Notes: a model not told the origin generated them from the letters alone. 64,000 bases of DNA from an uncultured Roseovarius sp. (GCA_947499555.1 CANMOU010000001.1:558001-622000); one strand, 5' to 3'; counted from the stretch's first letter, positions 35,239 to 44,728 are shown. Numbers and translations: made by a program.

Positions 35239-36528
35239 TTAGGCGCTTTCCCGCAGCGCCGCCAGAGGTGGGGCTTTGGCCTGCACCGGCCGCCGGATGG
35301 CGAGGCTGCGACGAGCCTCATCGCCGCGATTGAGCCGCAAGAGTAGATTGACATAGGTGAATTCCAGAAGATCACGTTGTGCGCGGCTTCCGCCAAGGCG
35401 TTCATGGTTGGCCATCACTGGTGTGAGGTGGTCAAGTGCGCCCGACCAGTCGCCGCGCGCGATCGCGCCGAAGGCCCGGGCCGCAGGGCGGATCAGGTCA
35501 CCGGCAAAGCCCTTCGCCGTCTCCGTGATATAGGCCAAACGCTCACCATTCCCGGCCATGGCATGGCTCAGTGCTGCATGAAGATCAGCAAAACTCTGGC
35601 CTGTCTCGGGAAAGAACTGTGTCGCATAGTCGCTCAGTTTACGCCAGCGTTTTGCATCCACTTTAACGCCCGCCAGATCGGCGCGGTACAAAATCGCCGC
35701 CGTATCAGTCAGCACATTGATTGGCAGGCCTTTAGCTGCGCCGGGACCGACAGAGGTGTCCACAACACGCCAGAGTGTCGCCTCATCGCCGTCTGCAAGC
35801 GCCCAAAGCGCCTGATGCCAACTGAGGTGGCCATGCAGCACGGACCGGTCGTCAAAATCCGGCATCCATTCCGCCAGATACGCCCGGCCAGACGCCGTTT
35901 CCCCAGCCTCATATTGCGCATGTGCCTTGAAATGACATCCATTGGCATTGCGGGGCTCCATGGCCAGAGACCGTTCCATCAAAGCAATCGACGCATCAGT
36001 CTGGCCGGTCTCGCACAATGAAAGCGCGTGCATCGACATCATCCACCAGTCCTCGCCGTAATGCGGCAAGAGCGCGTTGGTGTAGGCGAGCAAAGCAGCC
36101 TCTCGACCAACTTCGCCGGAAAACCCGATCAGGCCGAAAACATTGGTGCAAAGCTGTGCGACCAGTACATCGCGCGGGTAAAGGCGGACATGCTCTTCGA
36201 CATGGCGCCGCGTCTCGACCGGTTTACCGGCAAGGAGAAGCGCGAAGGCTTCTATATGTGCTTTTTCGCGGTCGCTGATCTTGGCGCTCAGCGATTGCGC
36301 CATCGTCAGGGCTGCCTTGGCCTCGGTCATTCGGGCCGCCATCATTTCAGCCCGCGCCAAAGCGACATGGCCCAAAGCAAAACCTGGATCTGCATCGACC
36401 GCTGCGGTGAAAGCCTCGACCGCACCGTAGTTCCCGCTTAGGAAAAGACGAATTCCTTTGTCATAGGCCGTGCGGGCGCGCTCTGATGTCGTGGTAATCG
36501 GGTTGGCGTAGCATTCCTTCAGCATCAA
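35239..36528 (-). CDS. TPR-repeat protein (TTC38-like)
   Basis: 429 residues with many two-helix repeats, for example ALGHVALARAEMMAARMTEAKAAL, EDWWMMSMHALSLCETGQTDASIALM and CHFKAHAQYEAGETASGRAYL. The layout matches the TTC38/DUF-type bacterial relatives that act as protein scaffolds. No signal peptide or catalytic motif is seen. Its ATG overlaps the response-regulator stop codon (ATGA, 36525-36528), so it is coupled to the two-component system and may be a regulatory partner or output. Confidence 0.85.
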   Translation of the reverse strand: MMLKECYANPITTTSERARTAYDKGIRLFLSGNYGAVEAFTAAVDADPGFALGHVALARAEMMAARMTEAKAALTMAQSLSAKISDREKAHIEAFALLLAGKPVETRRHVEEHVRLYPRDVLVAQLCTNVFGLIGFSGEVGREAALLAYTNALLPHYGEDWWMMSMHALSLCETGQTDASIALMERSLAMEPRNANGCHFKAHAQYEAGETASGRAYLAEWMPDFDDRSVLHGHLSWHQALWALADGDEATLWRVVDTSVGPGAAKGLPINVLTDTAAILYRADLAGVKVDAKRWRKLSDYATQFFPETGQSFADLHAALSHAMAGNGERLAYITETAKGFAGDLIRPAARAFGAIARGDWSGALDHLTPVMANHERLGGSRAQRDLLEFTYVNLLLRLNRGDEARRSLAIRRPVQAKAPPLAALRESA

Positions 36529-37172
36529 AAAGACACTCCTGTTCCCTGCAACACACCATGTTCCAGCGCGTAACGTGTCAGTCCCGCGGTTGAGGAAATC
36601 CCAAGCTTGCGCTTGATGTTCTTGCGGTGGGTCTCGACCGTTCGCACCGAGATATCAAGCTCGATGGCAACCTCTTTGTTCGACTTGCCCTGCGCCAGTT
36701 GCAACAGGATTGTCTGTTCGCGGTTGGTGAGCTGCTCTCGCGCATCGTCCCGATCGGGTTTAAGCGATCCTTCCGCGCCGGTGCATAGATATTTCTCGCC
36801 GCGCATCACGGCATCAACTGCATGCTTGATCTCTTCGGTCGGAACGTCTTTGAGCACATACCCCATGGCCCCGTGATTGAGAGCAGAGGAAATGTATTCG
36901 GGGCTGTCATGCATGCTCAGGATCAGTATACGTGTATCGGGCCGACGCTCGAGCAGGATTTCAGTCGTGCTCAAGCCACCAATACCGGGCATGTTGAGGT
37001 CAAGAAGGATGACGTCGGGGTTTAGTGTCTCGAACTGATCTATGATTTCCTGTCCGCTCGAGAGCGTCGCAATGACCTCAATTTCCTCATAGCTTTCGAG
37101 AATGGCCTGAATGCCTTCGGTCACCATCGGGTGGTCATCAACAATCGCAATTCGGATAGGCTGTTGTGTCAT
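36525..37172 (-). CDS. NarL/FixJ-family response regulator
   Basis: 215 residues. The receiver domain has the acidic pocket VDDH, the phosphoacceptor Asp58 (DVILLDLNMPG), a conserved Ser/Thr (LSMHD) and Lys (VLKDV). The C-terminal LuxR-type HTH is LTNREQTILLQLAQGKSNKEVAIELDISVRTVETHRKNI. It is coupled to the upstream kinase (ATGA) and is its likely partner. Candidate target: the divergent TRAP operon at 38821. Confidence 0.94.
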   Translation of the reverse strand: MTQQPIRIAIVDDHPMVTEGIQAILESYEEIEVIATLSSGQEIIDQFETLNPDVILLDLNMPGIGGLSTTEILLERRPDTRILILSMHDSPEYISSALNHGAMGYVLKDVPTEEIKHAVDAVMRGEKYLCTGAEGSLKPDRDDAREQLTNREQTILLQLAQGKSNKEVAIELDISVRTVETHRKNIKRKLGISSTAGLTRYALEHGVLQGTGVSF

Positions 37173-38596
37173 GCGCGGGCCTTTGTCTCTCCGTCGGAAC
37201 TTTCCTGTGGCGGCAAGAGGTGCGACAGGGGCACTGTTGCCTCGATCACCGTGCCAGTCTTGCTGGAAAGAACCCGCAAGGTGCCATCAAGCTGTTCGAT
37301 GCGTTCCTGCATGTTGCGAAGGCCCAGACCGCTGGAGGGCGTGGCAGATGTCTTGGAATGGTCAAGCCCGTGACCATCGTCAGCGATGCGAAGCGTTGCC
37401 CCTTTGGCATGGCCACGAACATCCACCGTGATGCGGCTCGCCTCGGCATGCCTTTCAATATTGGTGAGCGCTTCTTGCGCGACGCGGTAAAGAGCCGTCT
37501 TCGCGTTGCCGTCAAGCCGGTTGCGGAAGGGCACAGTCTTAAATTCGGTCTGAAGCCCGGTGCGCGCGCCGAAATCCTCGACCAGGGATTTCAACGCCGG
37601 GCCAAGTCCCAGGTCATCAAGGACGCCGGGCCGCAGATCCCGGCTGATGCGACGCACTTCCTGAATCGCCCCGGACAGGTTCTCGATCCCCTTGTCGAGC
37701 GTGTCGCCTGCGCGCTCATCGCCTGCGTCCAGCCTGCGCCGTGTGCTGTCCAGTGCATAGCGCACGCCCACGAGGATCTGGCTGATCCCGTCATGCAATT
37801 CGCGCGCCACGCGCCCGCGTTCTTCTTCCTGGGCATCAAACACCCGCTGCGTCAGTTTCTTAAGCTTGGCGTCAGCAACCCTGCGTTCTCGAATGTTAAT
37901 GAACATGCCCGAGGCAAAGACCACAAGAAGCGCCGCAAGGGTCAGCGCGCCAATATAAAGGAAAGTTCTGCGGATCCGGGTCTCCACATCCGCCTTCGCG
38001 GCGTTCACCGTCGCGGTCACATCATCAATGAACACGCCGGTGCCGATTGCCCAACGCCAATCCTGCAATCCAATTGTATAGGTCTCCATCCGGGCGCTTT
38101 CCCCGGTTGACGGCTTCGTCCATTCATAGCTGTGATATCCGCCGCCCGAGCGTGCCAGCCGGATAAGCTCATCGGTGATCACGGTCCCAAACGCATCTTC
38201 CAGCCCGGTCCAGTTTCGACCGATCAGATCCGTGCGGCGCGGACTGACAAGATTGTTGCCTTCATAGTCGTATACGAAGAAATAACCGTCCTGTCCGTAC
38301 ACCATACCCGCGAGGATCTGTGTGACGGCAAGCTTGGCCTCTTCATCATCCGGCGCAGCGCGGCCGTAAATGTTGATAATCGCCGTGCGCGCAATCGACA
38401 GGTAATTCTTCAGCTCGTCGCGCTTGGCGGCGATGAGCTGCTGTTCAAGGTTGCGGATCTCGCGTTCTGCCAATTGCCGTGATTGCAACGTGACAAGCAC
38501 AGAGATTGTCACCGCCGCAATGATCAGCGGCAGCGTTGCCGTCAGGAAAAGCTTCTGACCGTAGTTCAGATGAATGCGGAAACGCTCCAATCCCAT
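37169..38596 (-). CDS. Cache-domain sensor histidine kinase
   Basis: 475 residues. TM1 is at about 15-37, a periplasmic single-Cache domain at about 40-205 (DGYFFVYDYEGNNLVSPRR and QDWRWAIGTGVFIDD), TM2 at about 212-233, then a HisKA_3 domain with phosphoacceptor His268 (RVARELHDGISQILVG). The HATPase_c has NIERHAEA, ADDGHG and GLGLRNMQERI. Cache domains of this type bind small organic acids or amines. It heads the kinase-regulator-TPR set and is divergent from a TRAP transporter of the keto-acid type, so the ligand may be the transported substrate. Confidence 0.93.
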   Translation of the reverse strand: MGLERFRIHLNYGQKLFLTATLPLIIAAVTISVLVTLQSRQLAEREIRNLEQQLIAAKRDELKNYLSIARTAIINIYGRAAPDDEEAKLAVTQILAGMVYGQDGYFFVYDYEGNNLVSPRRTDLIGRNWTGLEDAFGTVITDELIRLARSGGGYHSYEWTKPSTGESARMETYTIGLQDWRWAIGTGVFIDDVTATVNAAKADVETRIRRTFLYIGALTLAALLVVFASGMFINIRERRVADAKLKKLTQRVFDAQEEERGRVARELHDGISQILVGVRYALDSTRRRLDAGDERAGDTLDKGIENLSGAIQEVRRISRDLRPGVLDDLGLGPALKSLVEDFGARTGLQTEFKTVPFRNRLDGNAKTALYRVAQEALTNIERHAEASRITVDVRGHAKGATLRIADDGHGLDHSKTSATPSSGLGLRNMQERIEQLDGTLRVLSSKTGTVIEATVPLSHLLPPQESSDGETKARA

Positions 38597-38820
38597 ACCG
38601 AATCGTTAAATCGAATCGACCACGTTGCCCAGTAAATTTGCTGAAAATCAGGGCAGGAGCGCCTGCGAAAACGTTGAAAACGGGCAGAATGTTAATCGCG
38701 CTACGTAGTAGTCGGTATTCCAATCGTCTGAATCGCGCGATAGGGTCCGCCCACTTGCAACGATCCGCGCCGAGGCTTCGACGTCTGTGGCGCTTTCATT
38801 GACTTGGGAGGATTTACCAT

Positions 38821-39903
38821 ATGGATCGTCGTTCTTTTCTAAAAAATACTGCTCTGGGTGGCTCGGCCGCCGCCGCGACATCGCTGGCAGCACCAGCATA
38901 CGCACAGGGCAACCGCACACTGACCATGGTGACCAGCTGGGGCCGTGGCTTGGCGGGTGTGTTTGACGCCGCACAAAAATGTGCCGACAACATCAATGCC
39001 ATGACCGATGGTTCGCTGACCATCGACGTGAAAGCGGCCGGTGAGCTTGTGGGCGCGTTCGAAGTATTTGACGCCGTGACCGCCGGTCAGGCCGACATGT
39101 ACCACGCCGCTGACTATTACTTCGTAAGCCAGCATCCTGGCTTTGCCTTCTTCACTGGTGTGCCTTTCGGCATGACCGCGACCGAGCTGAATAACTGGTA
39201 TTACCATGGCAACGGTCTGGCGATGCATGACAAGCTGGGTGAGATCTTTGGTCTGAAATCCTTCCTGGCTGGTAACACCGGCACACAGGCGGGCGGCTGG
39301 TTTGCCAAGGAAATCAAAGGCCCTGAAGATTTCAACGGTCTGAAGTTCCGTATGCCTGGTCTGGGCGGTAAAGCCCTTGGTTATATGGGCGCGTCGGTTC
39401 AAAACCTGCCGGGTGCTGAAGTGTATCAGGCGCTGGCTTCCGGTGCGATTGACGGAACCGAGTGGATTGGCCCATGGGCCGATGAAAAGGCGGGTTTCCA
39501 GGAAATCACCAAGTTCTACTACACAGCGGGCTTCCATGAACCAGCGGCGGGTCTGACATTGGCCACCAACCGTGAAGTGTTTGAAAGCCTGACACCGGCA
39601 CAGCAAGCCGCCATCGAAATCGGCGCGGGTCATGCAAACGTTTGGAATCTCAGTCAGTTCTTGATGAACAACGGTGCCGCTCTTGAGCGCCTGAAAGCCG
39701 GCGGCGTGAACGTGCTCGAATTCCCAGACAGCGTTTGGGATGCCATGGGCACAGCATCGCAGCAGGTTTACGACGAATTCATGGGCGATGAGCTCTTTGC
39801 GGAGATCTTCAATGATTACCGCGACTCCATGAAGGCGTCTTCCGGCTGGCTGACCCAGTCGATCAGCGCATACCGCAATCAGCGCGACCGCGTTCTGGCC
39901 TAA
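38821..39903 (+). CDS. TRAP transporter periplasmic substrate-binding protein (TakP-like DctP)
   Basis: 360 residues. MDRRSFLKNTALGGSAAAAT is a twin-arginine signal, cut near residue 28 (AYA). The mature protein belongs to the DctP family and matches the alpha-keto acid (TakP)/lactate subgroup: the Gln of NTGTQAGGW, the Arg of LKFRMPGLGGK and the Glu-Trp of GTEWIGPW correspond to the ligand and cation residues of TakP. GGGAGG precedes the ATG. It delivers substrate to the DctQ-DctM pair downstream. A stem-loop at 39924-39949 may stabilise its mRNA segment. Confidence 0.93.
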   Translation: MDRRSFLKNTALGGSAAAATSLAAPAYAQGNRTLTMVTSWGRGLAGVFDAAQKCADNINAMTDGSLTIDVKAAGELVGAFEVFDAVTAGQADMYHAADYYFVSQHPGFAFFTGVPFGMTATELNNWYYHGNGLAMHDKLGEIFGLKSFLAGNTGTQAGGWFAKEIKGPEDFNGLKFRMPGLGGKALGYMGASVQNLPGAEVYQALASGAIDGTEWIGPWADEKAGFQEITKFYYTAGFHEPAAGLTLATNREVFESLTPAQQAAIEIGAGHANVWNLSQFLMNNGAALERLKAGGVNVLEFPDSVWDAMGTASQQVYDEFMGDELFAEIFNDYRDSMKASSGWLTQSISAYRNQRDRVLA

Positions 39904-39923
39904 TCGGAAAAACAGAAAACTTA

Positions 39924-39949
39924 GACCGGGCCTTGCTTTAGGCCCGGTC
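39924..39949 (+). other. Intercistronic stem-loop between TRAP dctP and dctQ
   Basis: Perfect 9-bp GC-rich stem, GACCGGGCC/GGCCCGGTC, with an 8-base loop and no T-run. Such hairpins commonly favour upstream (binding-protein) over downstream (permease) expression. Confidence 0.6.
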
Positions 39950-39999
39950 ACTCAGGTTAAGATCGGCAAACGATCACATAACAAAAGGCGTGGGGACAA

Positions 40000-40890
40000 A
40001 TGCTGGACGCAATCGTCTGGTTTTTCCAGAATATCGCGCTTGCCTTTTACAATTTCGCATATGCGATCACGCATCCGGCAAGCTGGCTGAACTGGTCTGA
40101 CAAAGAAGCGATCATGCGCTTCGTCTACTATGGCGGATCGGTCGAATTCTTCTTCGTAATCTTCACCGCGGTCCTGATCATGACCGCGATAGGTATGTGG
40201 AAAAACAGCTTCATGTGGGGTTGTGTCCGCGTCATGGAGGGCTTTGCCAACGTGGTTGGCCGTCTCTTCGCGTGGGCCGGTCTGATCATGGTGCTTCAGC
40301 AGATCGTCATTGTCTTCATTCAACGGATTTTCGTGCGACCCGATATCTCTTTCGGGCTTGGGATCGAATTGGCCTTCGACATCAGCTGGTGGGCGGAAAT
40401 GCTCAAGCTGCACAATGCGATGGTGGTGGCACTTTGCTGCACATACACCTTTGTGCAAGGCGGACATGTACGGGTTGATCTGTTCTACGCCACGGTCAAG
40501 TTCCGCACGAAGAAGATCATCGACATGGCCGGCAGCATCCTGTTCATGCTGCCGACGGCTGTTTTAGTGTGGATGTATGGCTGGTACTTCATGTGGCGCC
40601 ACCTGATCACGCCGAAACCATCGGCGTCAGACACGCTTGACCGGCTTATTCTCAAAGCCCGCGCCGTACGCTGGAATGTGGAAACCATCGGCTTCAGCCC
40701 GAATGGCTTTAACGCCTATTTCCTCTTCAAGATCCTGATGGTGGCCTTCGCCGGCATGATCTTTATCCACGCCATCGCGTTCTTCTACCGCTCTTACCTT
40801 GAATGGAAGGAAGGCGAGGAGAGCGAAGGAAGATACCTCGACAAGGACAGCCTTGGGGACGGTGAAGAAGCCTATGAGGGGACGCACTGA
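40000..40890 (+). CDS. TRAP transporter small permease subunit (large DctQ-type)
   Basis: 296 residues with about five membrane segments, against about 160-200 for ordinary DctQ. The extra size comes from an N-terminal membrane segment and a C-terminal acidic tail (GEESEGRYLDKDSLGDGEEAYEG). TFVQGGHVRVDLFY is the core DctQ motif. The large form is typical of the mannitol/chloroaromatic and keto-acid TRAP class. Its stop codon overlaps the start of a 21-codon ORF (TGATG) that links it to the large permease. Confidence 0.9.
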   Translation: MLDAIVWFFQNIALAFYNFAYAITHPASWLNWSDKEAIMRFVYYGGSVEFFFVIFTAVLIMTAIGMWKNSFMWGCVRVMEGFANVVGRLFAWAGLIMVLQQIVIVFIQRIFVRPDISFGLGIELAFDISWWAEMLKLHNAMVVALCCTYTFVQGGHVRVDLFYATVKFRTKKIIDMAGSILFMLPTAVLVWMYGWYFMWRHLITPKPSASDTLDRLILKARAVRWNVETIGFSPNGFNAYFLFKILMVAFAGMIFIHAIAFFYRSYLEWKEGEESEGRYLDKDSLGDGEEAYEGTH

Positions 40891-40955
40891 TGGATCGTTT
40901 TCAGCAAAAGTGGGAACCGGTTTTGCGGTTCGAAAACGTGACGGTGGAGGCCTAA
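40890..40955 (+). CDS. Possible 21-residue coupling ORF between dctQ and dctM
   Basis: ATG overlaps the dctQ stop (TGATG), and the frame ends one base before the dctM start codon. It encodes MDRFQQKWEP followed by a short acidic end (NVTVEA). The dctM ribosome site GGAGG lies within its last codons, so a terminating ribosome would open or reuse it. It is either a translated coupler or an accidental frame; protein function is unlikely but possible. Confidence 0.45.
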   Translation: MDRFQQKWEPVLRFENVTVEA

Positions 40956-40956
40956 G

Positions 40957-43311
40957 ATGTTGTTTGGACTTGATGGCGTCGAGATCGGCCTGATCATCGT
41001 TTTCCTCTGCTTGTTCGGAGGCATCCTTTCAGGCTTCCCTGTGGCCTTCGCGATTGGCGGGGCAGGGGTCATTTCTTTTGGCATCATCGCTGCACTCGAC
41101 AGTGCTGGATTGCTGATACACCAGGCGATCGACACGAGTTCGGAAGCCTACAGGGCGCTCTTATCCGAAGGATTAAAGGCCGAGACCATATCTGTCTTTA
41201 CCCATCCGGACTTGCCGCGAATAGGCACGCCTGTCTTCCCGCAGGGCTGGGAGACGGCACTTGACCGTAACGTAAGCTTTGTCGTGAACCGGATGAACGA
41301 ACGCGTCTTTGCGGGGCAGTCGATTGAGACGCTGCTGGCGGTTTTGATGTTCGTCCTGATGGGCATCACACTGGAACGCTCAAAAATTGCGAACGACCTT
41401 CTGACCACGATGGCACGGGTCTTTGGCCCGCTTCCCGGCGGTCTGGCGGTGTCCGTTGTTGTGGTTGGCGCTTTTCTCGCGGCTTCTACCGGCATCGTGG
41501 GCGCGACCGTCGTGACGATGGGCTTGCTGAGCTTGCCCACCATGCTACGCAACAATTACAGCCCCGAAATTGCCACCGGCGTGATCGCCGCGTCGGGCAC
41601 CTTGGGTCAGATCATCCCGCCGTCGATCGTCATCGTGCTTCTGGGCACCTTGGCGGGGGATCTGTATTCCGTCGCACAGGAAAACCGCGCGCAAGAGGCC
41701 GGCTGCACAGATGCATTGACATATCTCGGCGAACCCGCCGTCGTCTCGGTCGGCACATTGTTCCAGGCCGCGCTTTTACCGGGCATCCTGCTTGCGCTCC
41801 TTTACGCGCTTTATGCCTTTGGCTACGCCTTGGTTAACCCAAGCCGGGCACCCGCCGTGGAAATGGGCAGCACGAATTCCGAACCGATCACGCGTTCGGA
41901 AAGCTTCACTTGGTTTCTTGGCGTTCCAACCGCTCTGATCGCAGGCGTGATCCTTCTAGGCCAGATCAACATCATCGGCTCACAGGACCTGACCGTTGAC
42001 AGCTTCAGCGCGCAGGGCCAGTCGGCCAGCCTGCGCACCAACGTCAGCCCCGACTGCCAGGCATCGATGATCGAACTGCACGGGCAGGCCGCCTGGGACG
42101 CTGCTGTGGCCGAGCAAGAGGCCATTGATGCTGCCGGCGGCGTCCAGCAAAGCAAGGAACTCACCGAAGAAGAACTGGTCACCGCTCTGGCCGAGAAGAT
42201 CGAGAACGCAGCCCCTATCGGAACCGGCGTCGCGATTTCTTTCCTGCTTTTCGCGCTCATTCTGGTTCTCGCGCGCGGGATCAAGCCTTCGGCCACGCCG
42301 ACACCTCTTCTTATCGGTGGTGTCGGGGTTGTGCTGGCACTTCTGGTGGACATCTTGTTGATCAAGCCACAGATGAGTTCTGGCGTGTCCTTCCTGCTTC
42401 TGGCGATCCCGACGGTCCTCACGCTTTATGGATGCAGCCATGCCGTGGGCCGTCTGGCGCAGAATGAGTTGATCCGCGTGGTGTTCCCACCACTTGTCCT
42501 GATTGTCGCGGTTCTGGGATCGATCCTTGGCGGGATCACCAACCCGACACCTGCCGCAGCTCTGGGCGCAGGCGGCGCGATCATGCTGGCCGCGTATCGA
42601 AAGCTGAAAGATCAGGAACGGTCGGGCAAAATCATCATCTTCGCGACATTCGCCATCATCATCGCGATTCTGATCGGGGTGAATTTTGACCTTCGGATCA
42701 ACGTGGACAGCGTGAGCTTTGAAACCTGGGTGGCGTTCTTCTTTGCCAAGGCGGCGTATCTGTATGCGCTGTTCGGGCTTTTGTTTGCCTGCTGGGTGCT
42801 CTTCGCCGGTGGGGTGCTGACCCCGGTCGTGCGGGAAACGGCGAAAGTCACGAGCATGGTCTTCACCATTCTCATCGGCTCACAGCTTCTTAATCTCGTG
42901 GTGATCTCTTTCGGGGGGGAGCACTATATCCAACAGTTCCTGAAATCCTTTGACAATGAGTTCAAGGTCTTCCTGATCGTGATGCTGGTGCTCTTCATCC
43001 TGGGTTTCGTACTCGACTTCCTTGAGATCATCTACATCGTCATTCCGATTGTCGGGCCGGTGATCTATGGCGGGACATTTGACCCCAAATGGGTGACCAT
43101 CATGATCGCGGTGAACCTGCAGACCTCGTTCCTGACGCCGCCCTTTGGGTTTGCGCTCTTTTATTTACGAGGGGTCGCGCCGAAGGAAGTGACCACCGGG
43201 CATATCTATCGTGGGGTCGCACCTTTCGTGCTGATCCAGGTTGTGGGGCTGGCGATCCTGTGGTTCTTCCCAGATATCGTGACAATCCTGCCGGACTTGA
43301 TCGGGCGCTGA
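40957..43311 (+). CDS. TRAP transporter large permease subunit (extended DctM)
   Basis: 784 residues, compared with about 430 for classical DctM. The conserved DctM core is split: LFGGILSGFPVAFAIGGAGVI at the start, ASTGIVGATVVTMGLLSLPTML and SGTLGQIIPPSIVIVLLG in the middle, LDFLEIIYIVIPIVGPVIYGG and LQTSFLTPPFGFALFYLRG near the end. A long extramembrane insert with charged residues (about 370-425) and several added membrane helices lie between. This is the large form found with keto-acid and chloroaromatic TRAP systems. It is followed by a terminator. Confidence 0.93.
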   Translation: MLFGLDGVEIGLIIVFLCLFGGILSGFPVAFAIGGAGVISFGIIAALDSAGLLIHQAIDTSSEAYRALLSEGLKAETISVFTHPDLPRIGTPVFPQGWETALDRNVSFVVNRMNERVFAGQSIETLLAVLMFVLMGITLERSKIANDLLTTMARVFGPLPGGLAVSVVVVGAFLAASTGIVGATVVTMGLLSLPTMLRNNYSPEIATGVIAASGTLGQIIPPSIVIVLLGTLAGDLYSVAQENRAQEAGCTDALTYLGEPAVVSVGTLFQAALLPGILLALLYALYAFGYALVNPSRAPAVEMGSTNSEPITRSESFTWFLGVPTALIAGVILLGQINIIGSQDLTVDSFSAQGQSASLRTNVSPDCQASMIELHGQAAWDAAVAEQEAIDAAGGVQQSKELTEEELVTALAEKIENAAPIGTGVAISFLLFALILVLARGIKPSATPTPLLIGGVGVVLALLVDILLIKPQMSSGVSFLLLAIPTVLTLYGCSHAVGRLAQNELIRVVFPPLVLIVAVLGSILGGITNPTPAAALGAGGAIMLAAYRKLKDQERSGKIIIFATFAIIIAILIGVNFDLRINVDSVSFETWVAFFFAKAAYLYALFGLLFACWVLFAGGVLTPVVRETAKVTSMVFTILIGSQLLNLVVISFGGEHYIQQFLKSFDNEFKVFLIVMLVLFILGFVLDFLEIIYIVIPIVGPVIYGGTFDPKWVTIMIAVNLQTSFLTPPFGFALFYLRGVAPKEVTTGHIYRGVAPFVLIQVVGLAILWFFPDIVTILPDLIGR

Positions 43312-43321
43312 GCAGAAAACA

Positions 43322-43347
43322 AAAGGCCGTCTTTCGGGACGGCCTTT
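43322..43347. terminator. Bidirectional terminator between dctM and bpt
   Basis: Perfect 10-bp stem AAAGGCCGTC/GACGGCCTTT with a 6-base loop. T-rich tails on both strands serve the dctM end (11 bases away) and the convergent bpt end (21 bases away). Confidence 0.82.
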
Positions 43348-43367
43348 CGAATTTAGACTTTGCCGGT

Positions 43368-44198
43368 TTACCGTGGCCGATGCCTTAACGGACGGCTGTC
43401 GGGCAGCGAGATGTTTGCCACTTGTTCGGCAATTGGGTCGTTTGACAGCGGATGGCGTTTGCAATCGTAATCCGCCGGGTCCCGCATCTTCTGCCAGGCG
43501 CCGCCCGAATAAACCTCTAGCCCGGCAAAGCCTGCCTTGTAGCCCATCTTTGCGCTGCCGGGCACCCAGTATCCAAGATAGACATAAGGCAGGTTCGCTT
43601 CCTGCGCGATCTTGATGTGATCGAGAATGATATAAGTCCCCAGTGACAGGCCGGTCTTCTCGGTGTCGAAGAAAGAATAGACCATGCTCACGCCATCATC
43701 GAACACGTCGGTCAGGCAAACGGCCACAAGCTCTCCGGTCTCTGGTTCAACATATTCGACGACGCGCGTGCGAATGGGCGTTTCTTCGATCATCGCGGCA
43801 AACTCGAAACTGTCCATATCGGCCATGCCGCCATTTGCGTGCCGATCTTCGAGGTAGCTTCGGAAGAGGGCGTATTGCTCTTCGGTGGCCCAAGGCGAGG
43901 TCGCACGGCGTTCCAGATGCTCAGAGCGTTTCAACGTGCGGCGTTGGCCACGCGATGGCGTGAATTCTGCCACATTGATCCGGGCCGACAAACACGCCGC
44001 GCAATCGGCGCAAGATGGCCGGTAAAGCACGTTTTGCGACCGCCTAAACCCTTGTTTTGACAATGCATCATTCAGCCGCTGCGCACCGTCGCCCTGCAGG
44101 GCCGTGAACAACTTACGCTCCATCCGGCCCTCAAGGTAAGGGCAGGGTTGCGGCGCCGTCACATAAAACTGGGGCGCTAAAGGCAGTGTATGGCGCAT
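43368..44198 (-). CDS. bpt: Aspartate/glutamate leucyltransferase Bpt (ATE-like)
   Basis: 276 residues. The N-terminal ATE_N Cys cluster is [16 protein letters not shown], and the C-terminal domain includes [23 protein letters not shown] and [22 protein letters not shown]. Bpt adds leucine from Leu-tRNA to N-terminal Asp or Glu so that ClpS/ClpAP can degrade the protein (bacterial N-end rule). Length and all conserved blocks are intact. Monocistronic, ending at the shared terminator. Confidence 0.94.
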   Translation of the reverse strand: MRHTLPLAPQFYVTAPQPCPYLEGRMERKLFTALQGDGAQRLNDALSKQGFRRSQNVLYRPSCADCAACLSARINVAEFTPSRGQRRTLKRSEHLERRATSPWATEEQYALFRSYLEDRHANGGMADMDSFEFAAMIEETPIRTRVVEYVEPETGELVAVCLTDVFDDGVSMVYSFFDTEKTGLSLGTYIILDHIKIAQEANLPYVYLGYWVPGSAKMGYKAGFAGLEVYSGGAWQKMRDPADYDCKRHPLSNDPIAEQVANISLPDSRPLRHRPR

Positions 44199-44278
44199 GA
44201 ATAATCGCGAGCTGATTTAACGTCGAAGGATAACAACGATGCGCCAGTGCGCCAAGCCAGAATAACGTCAACTGCGTG

Positions 44279-44728
44279 TTACATCGCGGCACGACGATTG
44301 ACGGCAACAGTGCCCAGCATCACATCCGCCAGTCCCTGTCCCCGCGCGGTGGTCAGCATCATAACACCCGATGCGGCCAGAAGCGGCGGCAAAAGGCAAA
44401 AGGCAGTGTAGGCAAGGCAGTGCCAGAAAGCATAAACGCCGTTCAAACGCTGGCCATCAAGAGTGATGATCTCCACCGAAAGAAGACGCATGCCAAGCGT
44501 CGCAGATCCTTGGGCGACGGTCGCTAGGCGGTAGAAGAAACCGACGGTCAAGAAGAACAGAGGCAAGAAGAAAAGCCCGACGAAAGCAGTGAAGGGCAGG
44601 ACGATCACACACAGAAAAAGAATGATGATCGTATCGATGCCCCATGCCACCAGCCTCTTGACCGGAACGTCATGATAAAACTCCGGCTGCGTTTCGGGAT
44701 CGGGAATATGCCAGCTTGTGTCAGTCAT
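44279..44728 (-). CDS. RDD-family membrane protein
   Basis: About 149 residues. RDD signatures VPVKRLVAWGIDTIIILFLC (Arg and Asp) and QGSATLGMRLLSVEIIT are present, with three membrane segments. RDD proteins are inner-membrane proteins of mostly unknown role, some linked to ion transport. The ATG at 44728 starts the usual MTDT-like N-terminus; ATG 44737 is also open. Confidence 0.86.
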   Translation of the reverse strand: MTDTSWHIPDPETQPEFYHDVPVKRLVAWGIDTIIILFLCVIVLPFTAFVGLFFLPLFFLTVGFFYRLATVAQGSATLGMRLLSVEIITLDGQRLNGVYAFWHCLAYTAFCLLPPLLAASGVMMLTTARGQGLADVMLGTVAVNRRAAM

